Shown: positions 17,394 to 26,008 of the stretch, in pieces
Layout of the letters: each line of letters opens with the position of its first letter
Numbering within the stretch: the stretch's first letter is position 1
Assembly: GCA_965249815.1 (NCBI GenBank)
Contig: CBDFMV010000003.1
Location: forward strand, 806,001 to 870,000
DNA length: 64,000 nt
Reading direction: 5' to 3'
Source of the DNA: JAJAZB01 sp965249815
Lineage (GTDB): Bacteria > Bacteroidota > Bacteroidia > Cytophagales > Spirosomataceae
Notes under the pieces: model-generated
Told to the model about the DNA's origin: nothing
Database searches by the model: none
Seen by the model: only the letters and a program-made list of their open reading frames with translations
Translations under genes and position numbers: made by a program

Positions 17394-18515
17394 TTACTTC
17401 AGCGAGACCCCGGTGCTCGCCGCCGCGCCGCCTGTTGCGGCCGAGGTGCTGTCGGCCGGGGCCGCGTCAATGTACTTCATAGCTTTCGCCTTCAAATTCT
17501 GGGGCACCTGACTCAGGTAGGACGGGTTGGCGTTCAGGAACGGCTTGTGCCCGGCCAGGTACGCCTTGTATTCCTCGACTTCCTCGATCACTACCGGCAT
17601 TTTCATCGAAAAGTGCCCCTGCCCACAGATTTCCGTGCAGTTCAACTGGTAATTGAAGCCGGGGTTGTTCGTCTCGTTCCGCATTTCCTCCGTCGTTTTT
17701 GTCGCTACAAACCAAAACTTAGTTGGCATCCCCGGCACAGCGTCCATTTTCACGCGCAGGTGGGGCAGGAACACGCTGTGCAACACGTCTTTGGCCCGGA
17801 TTTTCAACAACACCGGTACGCCTTTCGGAATGTGGAGAGCATTGTCAGTAAAGTCGTCGAACGAGGCTTCGTCGGAAAAATCAATGCCCAGTTCATTCGT
17901 CGCATCGATCAATTTGAAATTGTAATTCCCCAGTTTAGCGTTGTCGGTACCGGGGTAACGGGCCACCCAGTTGAACTGCTTGCCGACTACTTCGATGACG
18001 TACGCATTTTCGGGCGCCTGTTTCGTGATGTCGCGCCACACGCGCCAGCCCGTGAAGACCAGCACGGCCATGACGACGGCCGGGATTACCGTCCAGATGA
18101 GTTCGAGTCGGTGGTTGACGGGGTAGAAAACCGCCTTGCGGTCGGCCCGGTACTGGTAGCGCCAAGCGAACACGAACAGCAACATGTTGGTCACGAAAAA
18201 CGCCGCCGTGATGATGGCCATTGAAATCCAGAACATGTTGTCGGTCAGGACACCGTGCTCGGAGGCAGCCTCCGGCAGAAATTTCGGCTTCGATTCCAGA
18301 AACGACCAGGTCGCAGCGATGGACCCGATGATTGGGAACGCCAGCATGAGAGCGCCGTTAATGCGGTTGCTCATGCCGCCCCGGTGGGCGTGCGGGTTGT
18401 CGGTGCCGTCGTTATCGCCGGTATTGATGTTTTTTGCCAACGTCGTAATCCGCGACAGTACGACAAACGTCAGCACCAGAAAAACGACCGCCAGTATTCC
18501 AACGAGATAAACCAT
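17394..18515 (-). CDS. coxB: Cytochrome c oxidase subunit II
   Basis: Carries the CuA centre that accepts electrons from cytochrome c. 373 residues. A first N-terminal helix (VGILAVVFLVLTFVVL) precedes two standard transmembrane hairpin helices (about 55-75 and 95-150). The cupredoxin domain holds KQFNWVARYPG, VLHSVFLPHLRVKMDAVPGMP and the CuA ligands C293-TEI-C297-GQG-H301-FS-M304. The C-terminal tail is Ala/Ser rich and has no heme c motif, so it is not a caa3-type fusion. A promoter lies just upstream. Confidence 0.97.
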   Translation of the reverse strand: MVYLVGILAVVFLVLTFVVLSRITTLAKNINTGDNDGTDNPHAHRGGMSNRINGALMLAFPIIGSIAATWSFLESKPKFLPEAASEHGVLTDNMFWISMAIITAAFFVTNMLLFVFAWRYQYRADRKAVFYPVNHRLELIWTVIPAVVMAVLVFTGWRVWRDITKQAPENAYVIEVVGKQFNWVARYPGTDNAKLGNYNFKLIDATNELGIDFSDEASFDDFTDNALHIPKGVPVLLKIRAKDVLHSVFLPHLRVKMDAVPGMPTKFWFVATKTTEEMRNETNNPGFNYQLNCTEICGQGHFSMKMPVVIEEVEEYKAYLAGHKPFLNANPSYLSQVPQNLKAKAMKYIDAAPADSTSAATGGAAASTGVSLK

Positions 18516-18551
18516 GACTTAAGAGTTCAGGTACATTCGGTAAACTTACTT

Positions 18552-18582
18552 CAAAGGTACGGCTCGAAAAAATGCCCTTCAA
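18552..18582 (-). promoter_or_regulatory. Internal promoter upstream of coxB
   Basis: On the minus strand TTG (18582-18580) is followed by a 20-base spacer and TACCTTTG (18559-18552), matching the Bacteroidota -33/-7 pattern. It lies in the 143-base gap between actF and coxB, about 37 bases before the coxB ATG. It would let the oxidase genes be expressed apart from the act genes. Confidence 0.65.
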
Positions 18583-18658
18583 GACGTATACAAGGCACTT
18601 TTTTCAACCTCACCGCCTCAAACCAAAGCCATAACGGCTTGTTCGGCGCGGTTGTTTT

Positions 18659-19984
18659 CTAAATATCGTGGTGCAGGGCTTCCTCCAGCATGGGGTGGTT
18701 TTTGGCCACCAGCGAGGCCTTCGTCAGTTGCAGATTGACCACGTAACCGAACCCACTGGCAAACAGCAACACCGTACCAAATTCAATCAGGCCGAACCCG
18801 GCGTTGGCACCCACGGCACCCGGCATAATCATCTGGTAAAAATCGAACCAGTGCCCAACAATCACGCCCCAGCAGGCCACTTTCATGAACACGGGCGTCC
18901 GTTTGGCGTCGCGCGTCATCAGCGATAAGAACGGAAATACGAAGCAGAGGAAGAAATTGACGAAAAACGGCCCTTTGAAAATGCCACCATATCCCCCGAA
19001 ACGCTCTTTGAAATAAATGATCTCTTCGGGCAGGTTGGCGTAGTAAATCAACAGGAATTGGGAAAACCAGACGTAGGTCCAGAAAATGGAGAACGCAAAA
19101 ATGTACTTGCCCAGGTCGTGAATGTGGCTTTCGTTAACCCCACTCAAGTAGCCCTGGTCTTTGAGGTAAAGGACCACCAGCGTAATTACTGCCAGCGTGG
19201 TGACGTGCCAACTGGCAAACAGGTACCAGCCGAACATGGTGCTGAACCAGTGGGAGTCGATGGACATCACCCAATCCCAGGCGCAGATCGATGACGTGAC
19301 GGCAAACACCAGAATAAAGGCGCGGCTGATGTTTTTCATGCGGTACCAGTGCTCGGTGCCACCCAGTTCGTCTTCCCGAATTGACGTGCTACGCAGCATT
19401 CTCCACAGTGCGTACCACGCGCCGAGGCTGAAAATCATGCGAATCAGGTAAAACGGTTCATTCAGAAAACCCCGCTTCCCGGCGATGATAGGGTCGTAGT
19501 CCGAACTGCTTTTATCAAACAACTCCGAGTGGGTCCAGTGAAACAGGTCGTGTTTGAAAAGCAGAAACAAGCCCACCAGCAACACCGCCGAAATCGGCAG
19601 AAAGGCCGGAAACGCTTCAGGAACGCGTTTGATGATGGACGACCACCCCGCCCACGACAGGTACTGGATGGCGACGAAGAACATCCCCACCACGGCGATA
19701 CCCGTGAACAGCACGCTGTTGAGCCACAAATTTGCAATTACCCGTTTGAGCCAGCCCGCCGTTTCATGGTGTTCGGCTCCTTCGTGCGCACCGTGGGCGT
19801 GTCCCCCCGCTTCGTGCGCGTGTTCAAGGCCGATGCCCCAGCCTTTCGATACCAGAAAAGCGCCCACCACCAGCATTGCCAGACCAACCACCATGGCGGT
19901 GATGTATTTGCGGCGCGATTCGGAGGGAAACTGGTACCATTCCTCCAGGTCGTTCGGCGAAAAAGGATGCGAATGATCTGCCAT
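18659..19984 (-). CDS. actF: Alternative complex III subunit ActF (quinone-binding NrfD-like protein)
   Basis: Integral membrane subunit of the quinol:cytochrome c oxidoreductase. 441 residues with about ten transmembrane helices. A soluble N-terminus (DHSHPFSPNDLEEWYQFPSESRRKY) and a His-rich first loop (HAHEAGGHAHGAHEGAEHHE) precede the membrane core. Segments such as SSICAWDWVMSIDSHWFSTMFGWYLFASWH are typical of ActF. It closes the actABCDEF string and is followed by coxB. Confidence 0.93.
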   Translation of the reverse strand: MADHSHPFSPNDLEEWYQFPSESRRKYITAMVVGLAMLVVGAFLVSKGWGIGLEHAHEAGGHAHGAHEGAEHHETAGWLKRVIANLWLNSVLFTGIAVVGMFFVAIQYLSWAGWSSIIKRVPEAFPAFLPISAVLLVGLFLLFKHDLFHWTHSELFDKSSSDYDPIIAGKRGFLNEPFYLIRMIFSLGAWYALWRMLRSTSIREDELGGTEHWYRMKNISRAFILVFAVTSSICAWDWVMSIDSHWFSTMFGWYLFASWHVTTLAVITLVVLYLKDQGYLSGVNESHIHDLGKYIFAFSIFWTYVWFSQFLLIYYANLPEEIIYFKERFGGYGGIFKGPFFVNFFLCFVFPFLSLMTRDAKRTPVFMKVACWGVIVGHWFDFYQMIMPGAVGANAGFGLIEFGTVLLFASGFGYVVNLQLTKASLVAKNHPMLEEALHHDI

Positions 19985-20087
19985 GTACTTCGTGAATCGT
20001 TAAGGATTAAGGGTCACTTGGTATTGGTCCTCGTCGTCCCAGGCCACTTTTAAAAGCAGAAACCTACGGTTAACGATTGACTACTTA

Positions 20088-20702
20088 TCAGGGATTAAAC
20101 TGGAGTTTATGCACCCAGTGAACGATTTTCCAGCGTTCTTCGGGCGTGATCTGCGAACCGTGCGGCCACATCCGGCCCTTGCCGTAGGTGATGGTGTGGA
20201 AAATATGGCCGTCGTTCAGGTTTTTCAAGGCATCGCTCTGGTACACGGGCACCCCTTTGTAAAGTTTGGCCACTGTGCCGTCGCCCTTGCCTTTTTCGCC
20301 GTGGCAGTGAATGCAGTAGCGTCCGTACAGCAATTCGCCTTCTTTCAACGTTTTATCCGTCAACGGGACCGGGTTGGTCAGCGTCGCTTCCGCGATGCCC
20401 ATGCTATCGGCTGGAATGTCATACACCATCAAGTCCACAGTGGCACTGTCGCCGTTGCCGAAGCGGGTGTTGTAATTGCGCCGGGCCACGGTGCCTTTCA
20501 CGGGCGTCCGCATGTTGAGGCCCATCGGGTTGATGGAATTCGTATCCACCTGGCTGAGTGGTTCGTAGCCAACCGGCCGGTACATGTTGGGCGAATACTC
20601 CAGTTCGGTCTGGTTGTGCCCGCGTTTCAGCGACATCAGCACAATGACCACCAGGGCACCTAGTAGCCACACATACCCGATGTTTTTTCTCAAAAATTCC
20701 AT
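20088..20702 (-). CDS. actE: Alternative complex III subunit ActE (monoheme cytochrome c)
   Basis: Periplasmic or membrane-anchored cytochrome c that passes electrons from complex III towards the oxidase. 204 residues. One N-terminal transmembrane helix (NIGYVWLLGALVVIVLMSL) is followed by a region with NMYRPVGYEPLSQVDTNSINPMGLNMR and a cytochrome c fold with YCIHCHGEKGKGDGTV (one CxxCH) and a candidate Met ligand in GKGRMWPHG. It sits 14 bases after actD. Confidence 0.93.
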   Translation of the reverse strand: MEFLRKNIGYVWLLGALVVIVLMSLKRGHNQTELEYSPNMYRPVGYEPLSQVDTNSINPMGLNMRTPVKGTVARRNYNTRFGNGDSATVDLMVYDIPADSMGIAEATLTNPVPLTDKTLKEGELLYGRYCIHCHGEKGKGDGTVAKLYKGVPVYQSDALKNLNDGHIFHTITYGKGRMWPHGSQITPEERWKIVHWVHKLQFNP

Positions 20703-20716
20703 GTAGGGGTCGGTAC

Positions 20717-21250
20717 TTAGTGGTTAACGATTTCTTTGACATTCACCTCGATGGCCCCCGAATCACGCAGGGTTTTGGTGATGTCGGTCTCGGTCAATTT
20801 GTTGCTACCGAGGTCGATGGCCATGACGAATTTGTCGTCGGTGCTGCGGAGGTCGAACATTTTCGGGTCGACGCCCCACCACAGGTTGTTGGTAATCCAG
20901 AAGGTAAATACCATCCCGAAGGCGGTAAACAGCACCGTGAACTCGAACAACGGTGGAATAAAGTCCGGGAACGCAATGAAATCCTTACCCCCGATGATGA
21001 TGGGCCAGTCGATGCCCATCGTCCAGATGGTCAGCGCCAGCATACACAGAAAGCCGAGCGTACCAAACATAAAGGCCGCGATGGGAATGCGGGTGCGCGG
21101 GTGACCGATGGCGCGGTCGAGGCCGTGGATCGGGAAGGGCGTGTACACTTCGTGAATCCGGACGCCGGTATTTTTCACCTGCGTCACCGCCGCCAGTACC
21201 TCGTCTTCGTCGTCGTAAATACCGACCAGGAATCGTTTGTTGGTATCCAT
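20717..21250 (-). CDS. actD: Alternative complex III subunit ActD (DUF3341)
   Basis: 177 residues. A cytoplasmic N-terminal segment (FLVGIYDDEDEVLAAVTQVKNTGVRIHEVYTPFPIHGLD) precedes two transmembrane helices (IPIAAFMFGTLGFLCMLALTIWTM; LFEFTVLFTAFGMVFTFWITNNLW). This is the standard DUF3341 layout in act operons. It lies between actC and actE; the 73-base gap to actC holds CAGTT-type words. Confidence 0.93.
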   Translation of the reverse strand: MDTNKRFLVGIYDDEDEVLAAVTQVKNTGVRIHEVYTPFPIHGLDRAIGHPRTRIPIAAFMFGTLGFLCMLALTIWTMGIDWPIIIGGKDFIAFPDFIPPLFEFTVLFTAFGMVFTFWITNNLWWGVDPKMFDLRSTDDKFVMAIDLGSNKLTETDITKTLRDSGAIEVNVKEIVNH

Positions 21251-21253
21251 GGG

Positions 21254-21322
21254 TTAGTTTTCAGTTTCCAGTTTTCGGTTGTCAGTTGAATTTCACTCCT
21301 GACTCCCGAGCACTGACTGCTC
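21254..21322. repeat. CAGTT-word repeat between actC and actD
   Basis: The gap is made of words such as TTTTCAGTTTCCAGTTTTC and GTCAGTTG on one side and CTGACTCCCGAGCACTGACTGC on the other, forming weak imperfect pairing. It belongs to the same vocabulary as other intergenic repeats in the window. Confidence 0.55.
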
Positions 21323-21323
21323 G

Positions 21324-22760
21324 TTATTCAGCATCTTTGTTGAACGAGGGCCGGACGATGGTTTCGCTCGGGGCCGCGCTTACTTTCTTTTTATACGGAT
21401 AATCCGACGACACGCCTTTCAGCACCGCTTTCACCTCGGCCATGTTGACCACCGGCAGGAATTTGGCGAACAGCAGGAACGCCGTGAAAAACAGCCCGAA
21501 TGAGAAAAGATAGTCGCTGATGTCGAAAATGGTCGGTGAGAACATGGCCCAGCTCGACGGCAGGTAATCACGGTGCAGCGAGGTGACGATGATCACGAAG
21601 CGCTCGAACCACATCCCGATGTTCACAATCACCGACAGGATAAAGGTGGCCGTCAGGCTCCGGCGCAGGCTGCGAATCCAGAACAACTGGGGCGAAATCA
21701 CGTTGCAGGTCATCATCGTCCAGTACGCCCACCAGTAGGGACCGGTTGCCCGGTTGATGAAGGCGTACCCTTCGTACTCGACACCCGAATACCAGGCAAT
21801 GAAGAACTCCGTCAGGTAGGCAATCCCCACAATCGAGCCGGTCACCGTGATGATTTTATTCATCGTCTCAATGTGCTCGATGGTGATGTAGTCCTCCAGC
21901 TTGAACACGTAGCGGGTAATCAGCAGCAGGTTCTGCACCATCGCAAAGCCCGAGAAAATGGCCCCGGCCACGAAATACGGTGGGAAGATGGTCGTGTGCC
22001 AGCCCGGCACCACCGACGTGGCAAAGTCCATACTCACGATGGTGTGCACCGAAAGCACCAGCGGTGTCGAAATGCCCGCCAGGATCAGCGAAACGTATTC
22101 GTACCGCGCCCAGGTTTTGGCCCCGCCATTCCAGCCCATCGAGAAAAAGCCATAAGCGAACTTGGACAACTTGTTGGTCGCCCGGTCGCGGATGGTGGCC
22201 AAATCGGGCAACAGCCCCACGTACCAGAACACCAGCGAAACCGAGAAGTACGTCGAAATGGCGAACACGTCCCACACCAGCGGCGAGTTGAAGTTTACCC
22301 ACAGCGAACCGTACGTGTTCGGAATCGGGATGGCCCAGTACGCCAGCCAGGTGCGCCCGGCGTGCATCAGGATAAAGCTGGCGGCACAAATCACGGCGAA
22401 AATCGTCATGGCTTCCGCCGAGCGGTTTACCGACGTCCGCCACTTCTGGCGAAACAGAAGCAGAATGGCCGAAATAAGCGTCCCGGCGTGCCCGATACCG
22501 ACCCACCACACAAAGTTGGTGATGTCCCAGGCCCAGCCAACGGTTTTGTTCAACCCCCAAACGCCCAGCCCTTCCCACCACGTGTAAAACACGCAGGAGG
22601 TGCCGTACATCAGCACTACCACGGAAATCAGGAACACAACCCACCACTGTCTGGTGGGTTTCCCCTCCACCTGACGACTCACGTCTTCGGTAACGTCGTG
22701 GTACGATTTACCACCAGTTATCAAGGGGGGTCTCACAATTGCTGCGCTCGCGTGCGACAT
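21324..22760 (-). CDS. actC: Alternative complex III subunit ActC (NrfD/PsrC-like, quinone-binding)
   Basis: Large membrane subunit that binds menaquinol. 478 residues with about ten transmembrane helices. NrfD-type features include FVWWVGIGHAGTLISAILLLFRQKWR, HAGRTWLAYWAIPIPN, and SLILAGISTPLVLSVHTIVSMDFATSVVPGWHTTIFPPYFVAGAIFSG. The long C-terminal tail ends in KKKVSAAPSETIVRPSFNK. It lies between actB and actD in the usual order. Confidence 0.95.
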   Translation of the reverse strand: MSHASAAIVRPPLITGGKSYHDVTEDVSRQVEGKPTRQWWVVFLISVVVLMYGTSCVFYTWWEGLGVWGLNKTVGWAWDITNFVWWVGIGHAGTLISAILLLFRQKWRTSVNRSAEAMTIFAVICAASFILMHAGRTWLAYWAIPIPNTYGSLWVNFNSPLVWDVFAISTYFSVSLVFWYVGLLPDLATIRDRATNKLSKFAYGFFSMGWNGGAKTWARYEYVSLILAGISTPLVLSVHTIVSMDFATSVVPGWHTTIFPPYFVAGAIFSGFAMVQNLLLITRYVFKLEDYITIEHIETMNKIITVTGSIVGIAYLTEFFIAWYSGVEYEGYAFINRATGPYWWAYWTMMTCNVISPQLFWIRSLRRSLTATFILSVIVNIGMWFERFVIIVTSLHRDYLPSSWAMFSPTIFDISDYLFSFGLFFTAFLLFAKFLPVVNMAEVKAVLKGVSSDYPYKKKVSAAPSETIVRPSFNKDAE

Positions 22761-22806
22761 GGTCAGTTTATCAGTTTAACAGTTTACAGTCGTTCGTTAG
22801 CATTCG
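22761..22806. repeat. CAGTTT-word tract between actB and actC
   Basis: The 102-base gap contains GTCAGTTTATCAGTTTAACAGTTTACAGTCG, a direct run of CAGTTT words, then TTCGTCAGTC. No gene. It belongs to the recurring CAGTT vocabulary. Confidence 0.55.
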
Positions 22807-22862
22807 TCAGTCTCGAAGCGAAGAAATTACCCATCAACTGCCGAGCCTCCCAACGACTCCGA

Positions 22863-25800
22863 TTAGCTATGGGTGTGGCCCGTTTCCTGACGCGCGTCTT
22901 CCTGCGTTTCGGCGGTCTTGCCCACTTTGTTGCGAATTTTGGTCAGGTACGAAATCTGCGGCAACACGTTGATCTCTTCCAGGACGTGGAAGGCCCGCGC
23001 GTCTTTTTCCACCGCCAGAATTTTAGCAATCTCGCTGTCGGGGTTATTCATGTCGCCAAACACGATGGCACCCGTCGGGCACGACTGCGAACAGGCCGTT
23101 TCCACTTCGTCGGCTTCCATGCGGCGGCGTTCTTTCTTGGCCTTCAGCTTGGTTTCCTGAATACGCTGCACGCAGAACGAGCATTTTTCCATCACCCCCC
23201 GCGAACGCACCGTGACGTCGGGGTTGATGACCATTTTGCCCAGGTCGTTGTTGAAATGGAAATCGAATTTGTCCTCGTTGAAATACTTGAACCAGTTGAA
23301 CCGGCGCACTTTGTAGGGGCAGTTGTTGGCGCAGTAGCGCGTGCCGATGCACCGGTTGTAGGTCATCTGGTTGAGGCCCTCGCTGCTGTGCGACGTAGCA
23401 ATCACCGGGCAGACCGTTTCGCAGGGCGCGTTCGAGCAGTGCTGGCAAAGCATCGGCTGGAACGTCACCTCGGGGTTATCCGAAGCTACTTCCAAGCCTT
23501 TCAAATCCTCCGCCTCGGCGTCCGATGAGTAGTAGCGGTCGATGCGAATCCAGTGCATTTCGCGCCGCATGATCACCTCGCGGCGACCGACTACGGCCAC
23601 GTTGTTCTCGGCCTGGCACCCCACCACGCAGGCGTTGCAGCCCGTGCAGGAGTTGAGGTCGATGACCATGCCCCACGAGTGGGTCTTCTTCTCATGTCCG
23701 TTCCAGAGTGAAAGACTGTTTGGTTCCACCTTACCCACCGAGGTAACGACCTTCGGCTCGAAGCGGCCCGCTTTCACGTTTTTCTGGTAATTGGCCAGCA
23801 CCGATTCCTGAATCACCGCCTGGCGACCCATCACCGTGTGGTGCGTCTGGGTCTGGGCGATGCCGGGCGAATAGGTGTCGCCCACGCCCTGCACCGTCAC
23901 GGCCGGAGCCAGCATCCCGACGAAGGGAAACACGTTGACTCCCACGCCATTGGCAGCTTTCCCGGCTTTCGTCCGGCCGTAGCCGATGGCCACGGCCACC
24001 GTGTCGTCGGCCTGGCCGGGTTGCACCAGTACGGGGAGTCGAATGGCTTCGCGCCCGACGACTTCGAGTTTCACGAGGTCATTCTGCTTGACGCCCAGCT
24101 TCGTGGCCGTTTTCTGCGAAATGGAGGCGTAGTTGTCCCAACAGGCCTTCGTCACCGGGTCGGGTACCTCCTGCAACCAGGGGTTGTTGGCCTGCGAACC
24201 CGCGCCGATGCTCACTTTTTCGTAAAGGACCAGTTCCATGCCTTCCGATGCGGCTTTGTAGCGGCCCGCAATCGAAGCGGCAGCAGCCGAAGCGTCGGCG
24301 TTCATGGTGGCGGCGGAAGCGGCTGGGGTGCTGCCCGGTTCAAAAACGCCGTCGTGAAGGCTTTGGATCCAGAAATTTTTGAAGTCTTTCGACTTATCGG
24401 AAAGCCTGTAAAACGTTGTCCGCCAGCGGTTTTTAAGGTAGGTCTCGTAGTCGCTGCTCAACCCAGCCCAGGCCAGCAGGGACGCCTGCGCCTGACGGGT
24501 TTTGAAAATCGGGGAAATGGTGGGCTGGCAAAGGCTGAAGAAGCCACGTTTCGGCTCGGCATCGTTCCAGGATTCGAGAAAGTGCGAGTCGGGCACGATG
24601 AATTTGCAGAGCGAGGCGGTTTCATCGGCGCGGTCGGCCATCGAAACTGACAAGGGCACCCGACCCAGTGCCGCTTCGACTTCCTTGGCGCGCGGGTGAT
24701 CGTACACCGGGTTGGCCCCGTAAAAAATCACCGCATCCACGCGCCCGCCTTTCAACTCGTCGATGAAGGCGTTCATCGCCGCGTCGTTGCCCTGGCGGTA
24801 GTAGCTCGGCGTACCGAGGTCGATGGTGGTGCCGTAACTCCCCAGCAGGTTGTTGATGGCGTTGACGATGGTCTGCACGGCTACGTCGTTCGAGCCGGAA
24901 ACCACCAGCGCCGCGCCCCGGTTGGCCGCCAAATCGCGGGCGGCTTCATCGAGCCATTTTACGGTTAGGGCGGGGGCCGAAACGGGCGAACCGCCCAGTT
25001 TAGCAGCCAGTTTGTTGTAAAGCGCCACCGCCACCAGCCCTTCCTGCGAAGGTTTGATGGGCGTCCGGTAGTCGGCATTTGCCCCCGTGTTCGAGAGAAT
25101 CGTCTCGAACTGGTAGTGCCGCGACATGTCTTTTTTGCCGCCCTGCTGCGCCGAACTCAGTTTACGCGTTTTAGCGTATTGGTTTTGGAAAATAGCGGGC
25201 GAAATCCACGTGCCCAGAAAATCGCAGGAAAGCCCGACGATGGTTTTAGCCTTACTGAAATCGTAGCTTGGCAGCAAGCCGCCGTTGGCCTGGAGCAGTC
25301 CCGACGCTGAGTTGGCGTCGTACTGAATGTGTTGGGTGGAGGGAAACTTTGCCTTGAAATCGGCGATGACGGCTTTCGTCGTTGGACTTAGAATCGTCGA
25401 TGAAACCAGCCGGATGTTCTGACTGCGGCCCAGTTGCGCGGCAATCTTCGCGTCAACGGTTTTCCAGTCGGTGTTTTTACCACCTTCCTGCGGACCACGC
25501 AGTTTTTCGTTGTCGTACAGGCTCAGTACCGAAGCCTGCGCCCGTGAATTCAGTACGCCCAGGCTAACGCTCGAGAGCCGGTTGCCTTCGAGTTTAATGG
25601 GTCGTCCTTCGCGGGTTTTCACCAGCACGCTGGCGTAGTCGCCGCCGTCGGTGTAGGTCGAAGCATACCAGTTGGCGATGCTCGGCTCCACATCCATTGG
25701 TTTATTCAGGTACGGGATGGCCTTCCGCACCGGGGCTTCACAGGCTGCCAGCGAAACGGCTGCCACGCTGAAGCCCAGCACTTTCAAAAAGTCACGGCGT

Positions 25801-25922
25801 TGAAATTCCGACCCGTCGGTCAGGGTTGCGTCCGAGAATTCTTTGTCGGCATTCCTGACAAACTCTGGGTCGTTGGTCAATTCTTCGATTCCCCGCCAGT
25901 ACCGTTTGGTCGTATTTTCCAT
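22863..25922 (-). CDS. actB: Alternative complex III subunit ActB (molybdopterin oxidoreductase-like and 4Fe-4S fusion)
   Basis: 1019 residues. A Tat-like N-terminal motif with an RR pair (FQRRDFLKVLGFSVAAVSLAAC, about 38-59) includes a Cys that may be lipidated. Residues about 60-700 resemble a molybdopterin oxidoreductase domain (B1) that in this complex binds no molybdopterin cofactor. The C-terminal B2 part has ferredoxin clusters: SCTGCNACVVGCQAEN, CQHCSNAPCETVCPV, RCIGTRYCANNCPY and CSFC...CSQSCPTGAI. It follows actA across an 86-base gap and provides the Fe-S relay of the complex. Confidence 0.96.
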   Translation of the reverse strand: MENTTKRYWRGIEELTNDPEFVRNADKEFSDATLTDGSEFQRRDFLKVLGFSVAAVSLAACEAPVRKAIPYLNKPMDVEPSIANWYASTYTDGGDYASVLVKTREGRPIKLEGNRLSSVSLGVLNSRAQASVLSLYDNEKLRGPQEGGKNTDWKTVDAKIAAQLGRSQNIRLVSSTILSPTTKAVIADFKAKFPSTQHIQYDANSASGLLQANGGLLPSYDFSKAKTIVGLSCDFLGTWISPAIFQNQYAKTRKLSSAQQGGKKDMSRHYQFETILSNTGANADYRTPIKPSQEGLVAVALYNKLAAKLGGSPVSAPALTVKWLDEAARDLAANRGAALVVSGSNDVAVQTIVNAINNLLGSYGTTIDLGTPSYYRQGNDAAMNAFIDELKGGRVDAVIFYGANPVYDHPRAKEVEAALGRVPLSVSMADRADETASLCKFIVPDSHFLESWNDAEPKRGFFSLCQPTISPIFKTRQAQASLLAWAGLSSDYETYLKNRWRTTFYRLSDKSKDFKNFWIQSLHDGVFEPGSTPAASAATMNADASAAAASIAGRYKAASEGMELVLYEKVSIGAGSQANNPWLQEVPDPVTKACWDNYASISQKTATKLGVKQNDLVKLEVVGREAIRLPVLVQPGQADDTVAVAIGYGRTKAGKAANGVGVNVFPFVGMLAPAVTVQGVGDTYSPGIAQTQTHHTVMGRQAVIQESVLANYQKNVKAGRFEPKVVTSVGKVEPNSLSLWNGHEKKTHSWGMVIDLNSCTGCNACVVGCQAENNVAVVGRREVIMRREMHWIRIDRYYSSDAEAEDLKGLEVASDNPEVTFQPMLCQHCSNAPCETVCPVIATSHSSEGLNQMTYNRCIGTRYCANNCPYKVRRFNWFKYFNEDKFDFHFNNDLGKMVINPDVTVRSRGVMEKCSFCVQRIQETKLKAKKERRRMEADEVETACSQSCPTGAIVFGDMNNPDSEIAKILAVEKDARAFHVLEEINVLPQISYLTKIRNKVGKTAETQEDARQETGHTHS

Positions 25923-25942
25923 GGATTGGGTTTACGCGAAAT

Positions 25943-26008
25943 GAAGTTTTCAGTTTTCGGTCTTCAGTTCATAAAACTGCCCACTGCGACCTGCCAACTG
26001 CAAACTGG
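25943..26008. repeat. CAGTT/AACTG word repeat between actA and actB
   Basis: TTTTCAGTTTTCGGTCTTCAGTTC on the left faces AACTGCCCACTGCGACCTGCCAACTGCAAACTG on the right, forming an imperfect hairpin. It fills most of the 86-base gap between actA and actB. Confidence 0.65.

Noticed and set aside
21573..23528. 651-codon plus-strand frame
   Set aside because: Antisense to actC and actB, both clearly real. Composition rich in His/Arg/Gln/Gly, typical of a shadow.
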